Shown here piece after piece: positions 18,417 through 27,296 of a stretch of DNA of 64,000 bases. The notes under the pieces are model-generated. The model searched no databases. It saw only the letters and a list, made by a program, of their open reading frames with translations, and was not told the DNA's origin. The position numbers and the translations under genes are program-made. How positions within the stretch are numbered: position 1 is the first letter of the stretch; every line of letters begins with the position of its first letter. The stretch comes from Thermopolyspora sp040678635 (lineage in GTDB: Bacteria > Actinomycetota > Actinomycetes > Streptosporangiales > Streptosporangiaceae), in contig NZ_JBFATZ010000001.1 of assembly GCF_040678635.1 (NCBI RefSeq), forward strand, positions 372,001 to 436,000, read 5' to 3'.

Positions 18417-18823
18417 GGCGGACGAGCCGGCCGGGCGGCCGCGTCGGGACCTCACCCGAGGTCCCGCCGAGGAAGGTCCGGGCTCCACAGGGCAGGGTGG
18501 TCGGTAACACCGACCCGGGGTGACCCGCGGGAAAGTGCCACAGAAAGCAGACCGCCCCCGGTCCCTGGACCGGGGGTGAGGGTGAAAGGGTGGTGTAAGA
18601 GACCACCAGCGCCCGCGGTGACGCGGGCGGCTAGGTAAACCCCACCCGGAGCAAGGTCAAGAAGGGACCCCCAGGGGTCCCGCGCGCGACGTTCGAGGGC
18701 GGCCCGCCCGAGCCGCGCGGGTAGACCGCTTGAGGCCGCCGGCAACGACGGCCCTAGATGGATGGCCGCCGGTTCCGCACCAGCGGATCCACAGAACCCG
18801 GCCTACAGGCCGACTCGTCCGCC
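18417..18823 (+). ncRNA. rnpB: RNase P RNA (bacterial class A)
   Basis: The catalytic RNA of ribonuclease P, which trims the 5' ends of pre-tRNAs. Universal blocks are visible in order: GAGGAAGGTCCGGGCTCC with ACAGGGCAG, the GGTAACACC stem, GTGCCACAGAAA with CAGACCGCC, GGTGAAAGGGTGGTGTAAGA, and GGTAAACCCCACC with GGAGCAAG. The ends are set by helix P1: GGCGGACGAG (18417-18426) pairs with CTCGTCCGCC (18814-18823). About 407 bases is normal for actinobacteria. Its last 30 bases serve as an integration site: near-identical copies occur at 21115-21136 and 22937-22966. Confidence 0.96.
18794..18823. repeat. Direct repeat att1: the rnpB 3' end
   Basis: These last 30 bases of rnpB recur at 22937-22966 with one difference (A to G in the CCTACRGGCC block). 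The last 22 recur at 21115-21136, also with one difference. This is the pattern left when a site-specific element integrates into the 3' end of an RNA gene and rebuilds it. Confidence 0.85.
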
Positions 18824-19013
18824 ACATCCCCGCCTGACCAGGCACAAGCCTGGCGTCGTCCATGATCAGGGCGCAATCAGGGCACGTGCGCGCCTTTGAC
18901 GACGCTCACGCCCTCGACCTGGTTGACCCCCAACCGGTTCGGTCGCAAAGGACGCGAGTGGTGATCAATGGGCGAGCGTCACATTTCTCATCGCTCTGCC
19001 TGATGCACGATCT

Positions 19014-19454
19014 CTATCCCTCGGGGGGATGTATCCGACCACGATTCCTCGCGGCTGCGCTAAGAACTGTGGCAATCCGTTTCGCCTGTTTCGTGGAAAT
19101 GCTGCGGAAATCGACATAAGCATGCGCTCTGGGTGAATCGGGGAGTGCCGGGTCGTCAACAGCGCGTAGCCCAGCGTCGGAAACGTCCTGCACACTCAAG
19201 GCCCACGTGCCAGCCGTACTGAGCCCTAGCTTTCCATGATCGATAAATGCTTCTTCCGCGGTCATCAGGGATGACCTGCGCGTCGAGAGTTGACCTTCAT
19301 CGCTTGATCCTGGCCGAAATCCGAGGCTCGACGGAACGCCGTTATCTAGCCATGAGGGGTGAATTTGACGCCAGAGCATCTCGTCAGGGTTGTCTAGGAC
19401 GAACTCGTCGTCGTGTAGGTCTGATGTGGGGGATTCACTCACCAAATTTGCCAC
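19014..19454 (-). CDS. Hypothetical protein, third gene of the TIGR04255 operon
   Basis: A 146-residue soluble protein that I do not recognise. It is acidic at the N-terminus (SDLHDDEFVLDNPDEMLWRQIHP) and contains SSLMTAEEAFIDHGKLGLSTAGTWALSV and a basic C-terminal stretch (STKQAKRIATVLSAAARNRGRI). It overlaps the preceding gene by 20 bases, so the two are probably co-translated. The section HPSWLDNGVPSSLGFRPGSSDEGQLSTRRS resembles an independent small fold. Its lower GC matches its two partners and differs from the chromosome. Confidence 0.7.
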   Translation of the reverse strand: MANLVSESPTSDLHDDEFVLDNPDEMLWRQIHPSWLDNGVPSSLGFRPGSSDEGQLSTRRSSLMTAEEAFIDHGKLGLSTAGTWALSVQDVSDAGLRAVDDPALPDSPRAHAYVDFRSISTKQAKRIATVLSAAARNRGRIHPPEG

Positions 19455-20085
19455 GCAATAGTTGAATGAGTTCTTCGAGGGATATTTGAGGGAGATCTAC
19501 TTCTGTGGACGCCCCAGTTGTGACATCATATGAGATCGCGAAAGCCGAGAGGTCTTCCGAGATCTCCACACTGATGCTCCTGCCTGGCACGTCTCTTTCA
19601 AGCTGCAACCCCCCTTCCTCGGTTGGGTAGATGCGCACGCGTGGCTGCCCGAGGGAGGCCAGTCGCGCGGCGCCCTTCCGGATGAAATCGGAGGGTGGCT
19701 TAGCCACTGGTTCGCCGGCACCGTTCATCCAGCCCGCAGCGAGGCCGCCTATCTCGTCCAGCCGATCGAGTAGCTCTTGAAGCGTCTCAACCAGATCGCT
19801 TCCGGGTGTGTATTTGGTGCGTTCCCAGTTATCTGTAGGCGATATTGAGCCATATGCCGAATTGATTACCGGCTTAGGTAGTTCGATCTGATGGGTGGGA
19901 GTTGGAGCCACGCCTATCAGAACTGAGGCCAGGGAAGCGGGAATAGCGCCTGCGAGGCGACTCAAAAAGTTGTTGCAGTTTTCGTACTCGCCCCCTTCGG
20001 CGCTTGCCACGTTCTCCTGAATGTCGAGGAGGGGGATATGAGGAGTGATTCCGGAGGAACTGCCGCTAGCTATGCTCGTTCGCAA
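19435..20085 (-). CDS. Hypothetical protein, second gene of the TIGR04255 operon
   Basis: A 216-residue protein without a family I recognise. The central section TLQELLDRLDEIGGLAAGWMNGAGEPVAKPPSDFI followed by LPRVRIYPTEEGGLQLERDVPGRSISVEI-like strands suggests an alpha/beta protein ending in a short beta domain (FAISYDVTTGASTEVDL) and a helix (LEELIQLLRG). It has no signal peptide. Overlaps of 20 bases with both neighbours show a tight operon. The partner upstream is a TIGR04255 protein; the three may act as one complex. Confidence 0.75.
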   Translation of the reverse strand: MRTSIASGSSSGITPHIPLLDIQENVASAEGGEYENCNNFLSRLAGAIPASLASVLIGVAPTPTHQIELPKPVINSAYGSISPTDNWERTKYTPGSDLVETLQELLDRLDEIGGLAAGWMNGAGEPVAKPPSDFIRKGAARLASLGQPRVRIYPTEEGGLQLERDVPGRSISVEISEDLSAFAISYDVTTGASTEVDLPQISLEELIQLLRGKFGE

Positions 20086-20851
20086 TTGCTTCCCCCCTGA
20101 ACTCGGTAAGAAGTTCGCCGTCGATCAGAGTGAAGAACCATTCTTCAAGAACGCCGTGCACATATTCAATCCAGGTTGCGAACTTGTCGAAGGTGGCAGG
20201 GCTGGAAAGGTTGGTGATTGCGATGAGGTTGAAGACGATGGAGTCCACATCATTTTGTTTGCCGGACTGCAACTGTATGAGGCCCGTCGTGCCCTCGAAA
20301 TTCAGAGGGTATGCGACATTCAGCAAGACTTCACTGGCGGGTCCATTGGTGTGCTTGCTGGCGATCTCGGCAGGAACCGCGAACGAGACATGCAACTTAT
20401 CCTTGAGGAATGTCGGCAAGTCGAGCCCTGAGATGGGGACTGCATTGATGTAACGCAGTTGAAGTTGCGTGATGCGAGGAGGATTTCCCGAATTGAAGGG
20501 GGCGTAGGAGTCGTGGAGTTTATCCCACAGATAGTTGGCTAGGCTCCGGAATGCTTCCCACTGATAAGATCCGACCAAATTCAGCGTCGCAATCCCTGGT
20601 CCGGCTTGAATTAGGGGCCAAGAATCCGGGGCGGCCCGGAACCGGAACTTCACAATATGCGGCGTAATCTCATCAGGAATCTGTGCGGCGGGAAGGTTTT
20701 CTTGATATGGAAATGCCTCCGAAAGTCGACCTGCGAGGACTCCGGCGTATAGAGGATGGGCGGGATCCTTGTTTTGGTCGAGAGCCCATCGAATCTCGAG
20801 GATGGCCTCAACAAGCGGCTTATTGGGCAAGTCAATCGATCGGCCGGTCAT
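20066..20851 (-). CDS. TIGR04255-family protein
   Basis: A 261-residue protein with the family's typical opening (LPNKPLVEAILEIRW) and later blocks ITPHIVKFRF, WEAFRSLANYLWDKLHDSYAP, LQLRYINAVPI, and a C-terminal HGVLEEWFFTLI. The family is widespread in bacterial accessory regions and has no established function. I chose the ATG at 20851, which has AAGG nine bases upstream; the ATG at 20857 is too near it. It leads a three-gene, overlapping operon in the island next to rnpB. Its GC is far below that of the chromosome. Confidence 0.82.
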   Translation of the reverse strand: MTGRSIDLPNKPLVEAILEIRWALDQNKDPAHPLYAGVLAGRLSEAFPYQENLPAAQIPDEITPHIVKFRFRAAPDSWPLIQAGPGIATLNLVGSYQWEAFRSLANYLWDKLHDSYAPFNSGNPPRITQLQLRYINAVPISGLDLPTFLKDKLHVSFAVPAEIASKHTNGPASEVLLNVAYPLNFEGTTGLIQLQSGKQNDVDSIVFNLIAITNLSSPATFDKFATWIEYVHGVLEEWFFTLIDGELLTEFRGEAIANEHS

Positions 20852-21114
20852 GAGCATAATCCTTGGTGTCGAGTTCAGGGCTTCCCTGACAGTCTATGGC
20901 AGAGTCGCCCCTGGTTGCGTAGGGTTAGCCGCAAGTTGTGCGTCGTGACCGGACAACGCGTCCACCTATTCGTTGGCAAAATGCGACAAATGGCACAGAA
21001 AGACCTAACGAGGTGGCGCGGGAAACGGCCTAAGGATGGAGCAGTGGGGGCGACGGAGACGGCTTGACCATCATCCGTCCCCCGGGCGAGCTGTCGGAGG
21101 TGGGATTTGAACGT

Positions 21115-21136
21115 CCCACAGGCCGACTCGTCCGCC
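21115..21136. repeat. Direct repeat att2: partial rnpB 3' end inside the island
   Basis: This stretch matches the last 22 bases of rnpB with a single difference at 21117. It separates the TIGR04255 operon from the transposase/integrase/EVE part. A 6-base inverted repeat (21099-21104 with 21113-21118) adjoins it. The rest of 20858-21206 holds no gene I can support, but must contain the operon promoter. Confidence 0.75.
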
Positions 21137-21206
21137 CTCCCACCGATCATCTCCCGGGCGAGGCCCCTCACCGCTGACGTCGGGAACAGCCCGCGATTCA
21201 ATGATT

Positions 21207-21838
21207 TCATCCGGCGTAGCGGTTTTCCGCAATGGTCTGCAGGACGAAGATGGCCTGAACCAGCGCGGTGGCGCGACGAGGGCAGCAGCGCAGCTTGGCC
21301 GGCACCTTCCAGGTTTTCGAGGTTGCGACCGCACGTTCGCCGACCGCTCGGATACGAGCGTGCGCCTGATCGACGATCTTCTGGTTGTGCGACAGGTACG
21401 GGCGGTGCCGATGCCACCTGAACGGCGTGCGGATCATGCCACCGGCCCCCTTGATGGCCCTTATCGGCGTAGGCGAGTATCCCTGAAGGGCTTGTCGTCG
21501 GCCAGGCGGTCGATTGGGATGAGCGTGCCGTCGACGATCACGTAGGGCGGGCGGGAGGCTTTGGTGATCGCCGTCTTGCGCTCGTCGGCGAGTGCCGCGA
21601 GCGGTTCGACGGCTTCGTGTACGTAGCGCCAGGCGGTGGTGGTGCCGATGGCGAACCCGGCGGCCAGGCGAGTGTAGGTGTCGCCGTTGCGCAGGTGGGC
21701 CAGGACCGGCAGTGCCTGCCGGCCCGCGTCCGGGCGGCGCCACCGGCTGCGGCGTTCGGCGCGGCCGGCGCGCAGCGGTTCGGCCAGGCGGGTCAAAGGG
21801 CGGTTGGACAGGGGGATCGCGGCACGGTAAGACAGCAC
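21207..21838 (-). pseudogene. Decayed IS5-type DDE transposase
   Basis: The first part (from 21838) has the helix-turn-helix and start of the catalytic domain: LAAGFAIGTTTAWRYVHEAV, then PYVIVDGTLIPIDRLADDKPF with the first catalytic Asp. It runs out at 21461. The second part continues in another frame (GAGGMIRTPFR, NQKIVDQAHARIRAVGERAVATSKTW) to 21207. About 50 or more residues carrying the second catalytic Asp are missing, so it is inactive. An imperfect 12-base inverted repeat lies upstream (about 21840-21893). The element abuts the end of the integrase remnant. Confidence 0.8.
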
Positions 21839-21940
21839 CAGGGCTCCTGGTTGAGGCGTTGATCTTGGTCGATTGCTGTCTTACCGGGAGCCCTCTGTCA
21901 TCTCAACTCGACTCCCGCGTGTCCGCCCTGACCTGCGCGA

Positions 21941-22405
21941 TCAAGTTGGATAAGCCTCAGTGAAAAACGCCCCATCCATCGCCATACGTGCCCGCTGGGT
22001 CGCCGCCGGCACGAGGTGGCTGTAAAGGTCAACGGTCGTCGTGATGGACTCGTGCCCCAGCCATCTGGAGACCTCAGAGATTGCGTGCCGCGCAGCGCCC
22101 CGGCCCGCCACAGCATCGCCCATTTGATCGATCAGACCTTGAAAGCCGATTGTGCGGCGCCGTCCAAGACCCAGCCTGGAGCAGCTCGGTCCCCGTCTGG
22201 CCTGCGCCGACCGCGATGATCTGGGGCGGCACATCGAGTTGCGCCCGGCCACCGTCGGCGCTGCGTGCCACACGAAGCCAGAAATCTGCATGGCGCGCCT
22301 ATGTAGATTGGTGCATGCTATCGGCAGAGCATTTCGATGATCACCCAGCATCGAGGGGAAACAGTGCGCTACTGGCTGCTGACCTGGAACCCCCGTACTT
22401 TCCAC
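21941..22405 (-). pseudogene. Tyrosine recombinase (integrase) C-terminal remnant
   Basis: Only the final part is recognisable: SEVSRWLGHESITTTVDLYSHLVPA carries the conserved LGH and the catalytic Tyr of phage integrases. The upstream portion of the frame has no integrase similarity, and the R-x-x-R block is absent. The reading frame ends in sequence that may be part of the adjacent IS element. This is the enzyme type expected for integration at rnpB, and it lies between att2 and att3. Confidence 0.75.
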
Positions 22406-22774
22406 CTCGACGAGTTGAGGCGGAGCGGCGGTGAACTGCGGGACTGGCGCATCCGCCGATTCCGGCGAGAGGTGCGCGAGGGAGATAAGTTCGCGCTATG
22501 GCGTTCAGGCCGTGGTGGCATCACTGCTGTGGGACACATTACGGGAGAAGCTGAGTTCAAGGACGCCCCGTCGGCGGAGTACTGGGCGGAGGAACCTGAG
22601 AGAGCTTGGTTCGTCCCGCTGATGGTTGATAGTTGGCACGATTGCGAGATCCCGTTCAAGACACTCCGTGACGACATGAGGTTCGAGGGGATGGCGTTCC
22701 GGAAGGTACCTGGCGCATCGAATCCGCATCCTCTCTCGGAAGCTCACTGGAGCGCCTTGATGTCGTACCTATGA
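22364..22774 (+). CDS. EVE-domain protein
   Basis: A 136-residue stand-alone EVE domain (PUA-like fold): YWLLTWNPRTFHLDEL at the N-terminus, then WRIRRFRREVREGDKFALWRSGRGGITAVGHITGEAE. EVE domains bind modified bases in DNA or RNA, often in modification-dependent defence systems. I chose the GTG at 22364, which has GAGGGG five bases upstream; the frame extends to 22337. A nuclease partner is not seen, so it could act alone or with a protein elsewhere. It sits between the integrase remnant and att3 and is probably cargo. Confidence 0.85.
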   Translation: MRYWLLTWNPRTFHLDELRRSGGELRDWRIRRFRREVREGDKFALWRSGRGGITAVGHITGEAEFKDAPSAEYWAEEPERAWFVPLMVDSWHDCEIPFKTLRDDMRFEGMAFRKVPGASNPHPLSEAHWSALMSYL

Positions 22775-22936
22775 CCTTCACGATTGAAGGTGTCCTCGGC
22801 GCTGTTAGCGACGAGGACGCATCGAAGGGCACATGGCGTCGGCAAGCCAGGAAGACAACGGCAAAGGGCGACAGCGTTCGCCGAGGCTGAGCCCCGGGTT
22901 ACCCCGACTGCTGCAGGTGACGGACGTCCCGCAATG

Positions 22937-22966
22937 GAACCCGGCCTACGGGCCGACTCGTCCGCC
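22937..22966. repeat. Direct repeat att3: right boundary of the island
   Basis: These 30 bases match the 3' end of rnpB (18794-18823) with one substitution. The sequence that follows, 22967-23166, presumably is the chromosomal DNA that once lay next to rnpB; I see no gene in it. Confidence 0.85.
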
Positions 22967-23166
22967 TTCTGGTTCTGTTTGTGGGAGCTGACCGCGCTTG
23001 CTCGTCGGGCGTGACCGCGGTCGTGTTGCGATGCAGCGTTGTTCGTGAGTTTCGACCGCACACACTCGGGCCGAAGCCGTAGTGGGGGGCGAAGTGGGCG
23101 TGGCCGGCGGTGGGAAGGACTTTGTCGGCTACCACGCCGCTCTGTGGGCAGCCCATCCGGTTGGGC

Positions 23167-25011
23167 TTAGTGGTCGAGGGCGCGGTCGAGGTTGAAGGCG
23201 GCGCTGATGAGGGAGAGGTGGGTGAAGGCCTGGGGGAAGTTGCCGAGTTGTTCGCCGGTGTGGCCGATTTCTTCGGCGTAGAGGCCGAGGTGGTTGGCGT
23301 AGGTGAGCATCTTTTCGAAGGCGAGGCGGGCGTCGTCGAGGCGGCCGGCTCGGGTGAGGGCCTCGACGTACCAGAAGGAGCAGATGGAGAAGGTGCCTTC
23401 GGCGCCGCGGAGGCCGTCGGGGCTGGCGTCGGTGTCGTAGCGGTAGACCAGGGAGTCGGAGACGAGGTGGCGGGCCAGGGCGTCGAGGGTGGAGAGCCAC
23501 TTGGGGTCGGTGGGGGAGACGAACTTGGCCAGGGGCATCATGAGCAGGGAGGCGTCGAGGACGTCGGCGTCGAAGTGCTGGACGAAGGCGTTCATGGCGG
23601 GGGACCAGCCGCGGGCCATGATCTGGCGGTAGATGGCGTCGCGGGTGACGCGCCAGTGGCGGAGGTCGGCGGGGAGGCCGCGGCGGTTGGCCATGCGGAT
23701 GGCGCGTTCGATGGCGACCCAGCACATCAGGCGGGAGTAGACGAAGTGCTTGCGGCAGCCCCGGGTCTCCCAGATGCCCTCGTCGGGGCGGTCCCAGTTG
23801 GCGCAGACCCAGTCGACCAGGGCGCACACCTCGTCCCAGCGGTCGCTGGAGATTGGCTCGCCCCATTTGTCGTAGAGGTAGATGGAGTCGATGAGGGCGC
23901 CGTAGATGTCGAGCTGGAGCTGGCCGGCGGCGGCGTTGCCGGTGCGTACGGGGGCCGAGCTCTGGTAGCCCTCCAGGTGGCCTAGTTCGGTTTCGGGGAG
24001 TTCGCAGCGGCCGTCGATGCCGTACATGATCTGCAGTGGGTCGGACGCGGTGCCCGCGGGGCGGCTGACGTGGCGGGCGAGGAAGCCCATGAACTCGGCG
24101 GCCTCCTCGGTGAAGCCGAGCCGCAGCAGCGCGTACACGGTGAAGGCGGCGTCGCGGACCCACACGTAGCGGTAGTCCCAGTTGCGGCCCCCGCCGACGA
24201 GCTCGGGCAGGCTGGTGGTCGGCGCGGCCACCGGGCCGCCGGTCGGCGCGTAGGTGAGCAGCTTCAGCGTCAGCGCGGAGCGGTGGACCATCTCGCGCCA
24301 GCGTCCCCGGTAACGCGAGCGGGACAGCCAGTGCCGCCAGAAGCGGACGGTGGAGGTGAACTCGCGCTCGGCCTCGGCGAGCGGGCACGCGCGCGGCGGG
24401 ACCTCGTCGCCGACGCGGTCGAGGGCGAAGACGGCGGACTCGCCCTCCTGCAGCTTGAATCGCGCCCGTACGTCGCCGCCGTCGCGTTCGACCGGCACGC
24501 TGGTGGTGAGCGTCAGGGCGAGCGAAGGGGACTCGAAGAAGACGCGATCGCCCTCCTGGCGCAGCACGTGCGGCTGCCTGGCGTAGTCGAAGCGTGGCGC
24601 GACGCGGGCCAGGAACGGCAGCGTGCCGCGCACGCAGATGACGCGCCGGATCAGCCGGTGCCGGGCGGACTCCCGGGGGTCGTCGGGGATCGGCATGAAG
24701 TCCTGGATCTCGCCGACGCCCTGCTCGGAGAAGAACCGGGTGATCAGCACATTGGTGTCGGGGAAGTAGAACTGTTTGGTACGCGAGGGCACGTCGGCGG
24801 CGAGCTCGAACGCGCCGCCCCGGTCGGCGTCGAGGATCGCGGCGAACACGCTGGGGGAGTCGAAGCGGGGACAGCAGTACCAGTCGATCGTGCCGTCCGT
24901 GCCGACCAGCGCGGCGGTGCGCAGGTCGCCGATGAGCCCGTGCTCGGAGATCGGCAGATAGCGGGAGGCGCGTGTGGGCGCGCCGCCCGGGACGGCGTCC
25001 TCGATGGTCAT
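23167..25011 (-). CDS. Glycoside hydrolase family 15 protein (trehalase/glucoamylase type)
   Basis: A 614-residue cytoplasmic protein. The N-terminus YLPISEHGLIGDLRTAALVGTDGTIDWYCCPRFDSPSVFAAILD is the signature of actinobacterial GH15 proteins. The later (alpha/alpha)6 barrel shows GGGRNWDYRYVWVRDAAFTVYALLRLG, WETRGCRKHFVYSRLMCWVAIERAI and EGTFSICSFWYVEALTRAGR. Relatives hydrolyse trehalose or other alpha-glucosides; the substrate here is not decided. The ATG at 25011 has GAGGA at a good distance and is preferred over 25032. It lies alone, divergent from the GTPase operon across 390 bases that must hold both promoters. Confidence 0.92.
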   Translation of the reverse strand: MTIEDAVPGGAPTRASRYLPISEHGLIGDLRTAALVGTDGTIDWYCCPRFDSPSVFAAILDADRGGAFELAADVPSRTKQFYFPDTNVLITRFFSEQGVGEIQDFMPIPDDPRESARHRLIRRVICVRGTLPFLARVAPRFDYARQPHVLRQEGDRVFFESPSLALTLTTSVPVERDGGDVRARFKLQEGESAVFALDRVGDEVPPRACPLAEAEREFTSTVRFWRHWLSRSRYRGRWREMVHRSALTLKLLTYAPTGGPVAAPTTSLPELVGGGRNWDYRYVWVRDAAFTVYALLRLGFTEEAAEFMGFLARHVSRPAGTASDPLQIMYGIDGRCELPETELGHLEGYQSSAPVRTGNAAAGQLQLDIYGALIDSIYLYDKWGEPISSDRWDEVCALVDWVCANWDRPDEGIWETRGCRKHFVYSRLMCWVAIERAIRMANRRGLPADLRHWRVTRDAIYRQIMARGWSPAMNAFVQHFDADVLDASLLMMPLAKFVSPTDPKWLSTLDALARHLVSDSLVYRYDTDASPDGLRGAEGTFSICSFWYVEALTRAGRLDDARLAFEKMLTYANHLGLYAEEIGHTGEQLGNFPQAFTHLSLISAAFNLDRALDH

Positions 25012-25401
25012 GGTGTCCTCTTTTCCCGACACCTCTCAACGTAGGAGGGGGTGGACAGGGGGAGGTCATCCCGCGGTCAAGGCCGCGTCGCGCCTCGCTC
25101 CGACGGGCGGCGGGAGCCGTCGGGCGGTTATTGGGCGGACTACCGGCGAGGACGCCGACTGTTGTCGTCGTCGGAGCGCGGCGGGCGGGCTCGGTCGGCG
25201 GTGGTGTCTCGGCGCGGCTGACGGCGTTCGCGTAAATCCGTGACACTTCTTGGTTGATCGCCGCGCGTTTCCTGCTGAATTCATTAGGTTGAAGTTGGGT
25301 GCGACCTTGGGTGAGTGAAGCGCCCGCGCAGCGAGGATGACACGTTTGGGGTGGGCTTGCGCGCTTTGCGCGCGCGGGAAACGAGGTGCCGTGTGGGGCG
25401 C

Positions 25402-27291
25402 GTGAAGAAACGCGATCCGATCGCCCGGGTGGTCCGGGACCTGGAGAGATTCGACTTCAGCGGCCAGACGCCGGTGCTCCAGGACAACGTGGCCCGGTTG
25501 CGAGACGTCTTGGAGCAGATGGTCCGGGTGCGCGCGGGCGAGGTACGCATCGTCGCGCTCGGGCAGGCCGCCTCGATGAAGTCCACGATGCTGCGCCTGC
25601 TGCTCGGCTCGGACGCGCTGCGCGTCGGGCCGGGCGCGGTGACCGTGGCCGCCACCGAGATGCGGCTTGTGCAGGGGACGGGCTCCGGCGAGCCGCCCGC
25701 GGTCCGGGTGCTCACGCTGACCGAGGAGGGGGCCCGCCGCCGGGCCCGCGCCCTGCTCGGCCTTCCCCAGGACGACCCCCGTACGCTGGCGGAACTGGCC
25801 TCGCTCAGCCATCCGAACCAGCGGCACGTGGTCGCGATGATCGAGGCGGGCCGGATGTTCGGGTACGGCACGCCGTACACGCTCGACGACTACCGGGCCA
25901 AGGGCGGCGCGCTCGCCTTCGACGACCCGGGCACCGGGACCGAGCTGGTCGCCCGCGTGATCGTCGAGCTGCCGGTCCCGCCGGAGGTGTGGAACCTGCG
26001 CTGGGCCGGCAATCGCACCGTCGTCGTGGTCGACACTCCCGGCCGGCGGCAGGGCAGCGCGCTTGAGGACGTCATCATCGCGGAGATGCAGGACCGCGCG
26101 CACATCGCCCTGCTTGCCGTCTCCGTCGCCAGCGGCGGCAGGCTCGCGGTGCCCGAGGTCCCGCCGGGCGCGTACCCGGTGCTGGTGGCCACCAAGCTCG
26201 ACCACATCGACAACCCGCTCAATGCCAACGAGCTGGAGACGCACGAGGGCGTGATCGCCAGCGTCCTGCGCGACCTCGGCACGAGCGGACGCCCGGCCCG
26301 CCTCGTCGCGATCAGCGGCCCGTGGGCGGCGGGCGACCAGGAGTCCTGGGCCCGGTTCGACCCCGCGAACGTCGGCGTCTGGCACTCCGCCGAGCTCAAG
26401 CGGGACAAGTGGCGCGAGGCGCAGCGGCAGGGCGGGGAGGCCGGGCCGTTCCGGGAGGCGGTGTTCGCGGCGCTCGACGACGGCGGGGTGGCCCGCCTGC
26501 AGCGCGTCATCGCCGAGCTCGCCAACGACGACCCCGGCCGTCTGGACGAGGAGGAGCTCGACCGGCTGCTCGACCTCGGGCTTGAGCTGGTCGACCAGGC
26601 GCTGCGCGAGCTGCCCGACCCCGGTGAGCTGGAGGCGCTCGCCGCCAAGCAGCGGGAGCGGGCGACCGACGATCCCGCGCCGATCGCCGCGCTGCGCGAG
26701 ATCGCCGCCCAGATCTCCGTCGACCAGGTGTACGGCGCGGCGGCGTGGCGCTCGGTGCGCCAGACGTTCCAGCCCCGGCAGGACCAGTGGCTCGGCCCGG
26801 CCGAGGAGGTCGGGGCGATCCTGGAGACGGTGAGCTTCGCCGAGTTGGCCGGCGAGGCCGCCGAGGAGACCAAGGATCAGCTCGACGAGGCGCTGTCCGA
26901 CTGGTACGGCGAGTACGTGCGGCCGGGCCTCGGCGAGCCCGTGTGGCGGCCGGACGAGGAGCTCCCGGCGGCGGCCGGGCCGGCGGTGGAGCAGTTCGAC
27001 AGGCTGGCCCGGCAGCTCCTGAGGCGGCTCGTGCTCGACTTCGACGAGGCCATGTCCACCGGGTGGCTCACCTTCCGCAAGGTGGCCAGGATCCGGGACG
27101 AGCTGGCCAAGCTGCTGGAACGCCTGCTGCTCGCGCTGTTCGAGGACACCGCCGTACGGGCGCGCAACGACCTCATCGAGCACTTCAAGGACTTCAAGAC
27201 CGAGGCCGACGACTCGGAGATGGCCGGGCTCCTGGACGACATCCGCTCTGACCTGCTCAAGCTCGCCGGCGCGAGAGCCGACCGCGACTGA
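25402..27291 (+). CDS. Dynamin-like GTPase, first gene of the supra-locus
   Basis: A 629-residue protein with a large GTPase domain. The P-loop reads ALGQAASMKSTMLRLLL, where Met replaces the usual Gly before Lys-Ser. G3 is VVVVDTPGR and G4 is VATKLDHID. The C-terminal half is helical and charged (LDEEELDRLLDLGLELVDQAL; ARIRDELAKLLERLLLALFED), like the stalk of dynamin-like proteins. No membrane segment is visible. The GTG at 25402 begins at the first conserved helix; an in-frame GTG at 25315 is also possible. The Hsp70-like gene follows after 5 bases. It may sense or remodel membranes or complexes in a stress or phage response. Confidence 0.75.
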   Translation: MKKRDPIARVVRDLERFDFSGQTPVLQDNVARLRDVLEQMVRVRAGEVRIVALGQAASMKSTMLRLLLGSDALRVGPGAVTVAATEMRLVQGTGSGEPPAVRVLTLTEEGARRRARALLGLPQDDPRTLAELASLSHPNQRHVVAMIEAGRMFGYGTPYTLDDYRAKGGALAFDDPGTGTELVARVIVELPVPPEVWNLRWAGNRTVVVVDTPGRRQGSALEDVIIAEMQDRAHIALLAVSVASGGRLAVPEVPPGAYPVLVATKLDHIDNPLNANELETHEGVIASVLRDLGTSGRPARLVAISGPWAAGDQESWARFDPANVGVWHSAELKRDKWREAQRQGGEAGPFREAVFAALDDGGVARLQRVIAELANDDPGRLDEEELDRLLDLGLELVDQALRELPDPGELEALAAKQRERATDDPAPIAALREIAAQISVDQVYGAAAWRSVRQTFQPRQDQWLGPAEEVGAILETVSFAELAGEAAEETKDQLDEALSDWYGEYVRPGLGEPVWRPDEELPAAAGPAVEQFDRLARQLLRRLVLDFDEAMSTGWLTFRKVARIRDELAKLLERLLLALFEDTAVRARNDLIEHFKDFKTEADDSEMAGLLDDIRSDLLKLAGARADRD

Positions 27292-27296
27292 CGCCC

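Larger units (their letters stand above)
18824..22966. mobile_element. Composite genomic island inserted at the rnpB 3' end
   Basis: About 4.1 kb bounded by att1 and att3 and split by att2. The left part (18824-21136) holds a three-gene TIGR04255 operon of markedly lower GC; one 60-base line counted by eye, 20221-20280, has 28 G/C. The right part (21137-22966) holds a decayed IS5-type transposase, the C-terminal remnant of a tyrosine recombinase, and an EVE-domain gene. The three att copies suggest two elements inserted in tandem, now immobile because the integrase is truncated. Confidence 0.8.

Noticed and set aside
21092..21118. tRNA gene or tRNA 3' half on the minus strand
   Set aside because: The sequence GTTCAAATCCCACCTCC resembles a T-arm and acceptor, but the loop has three extra bases and no matching 5' acceptor or anticodon arm exists.
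21840..21893. Terminal inverted repeat of the IS element
   Set aside because: The imperfect 12-base repeat lies directly upstream of the transposase start; its two arms are close together and look like a hairpin, not element ends.
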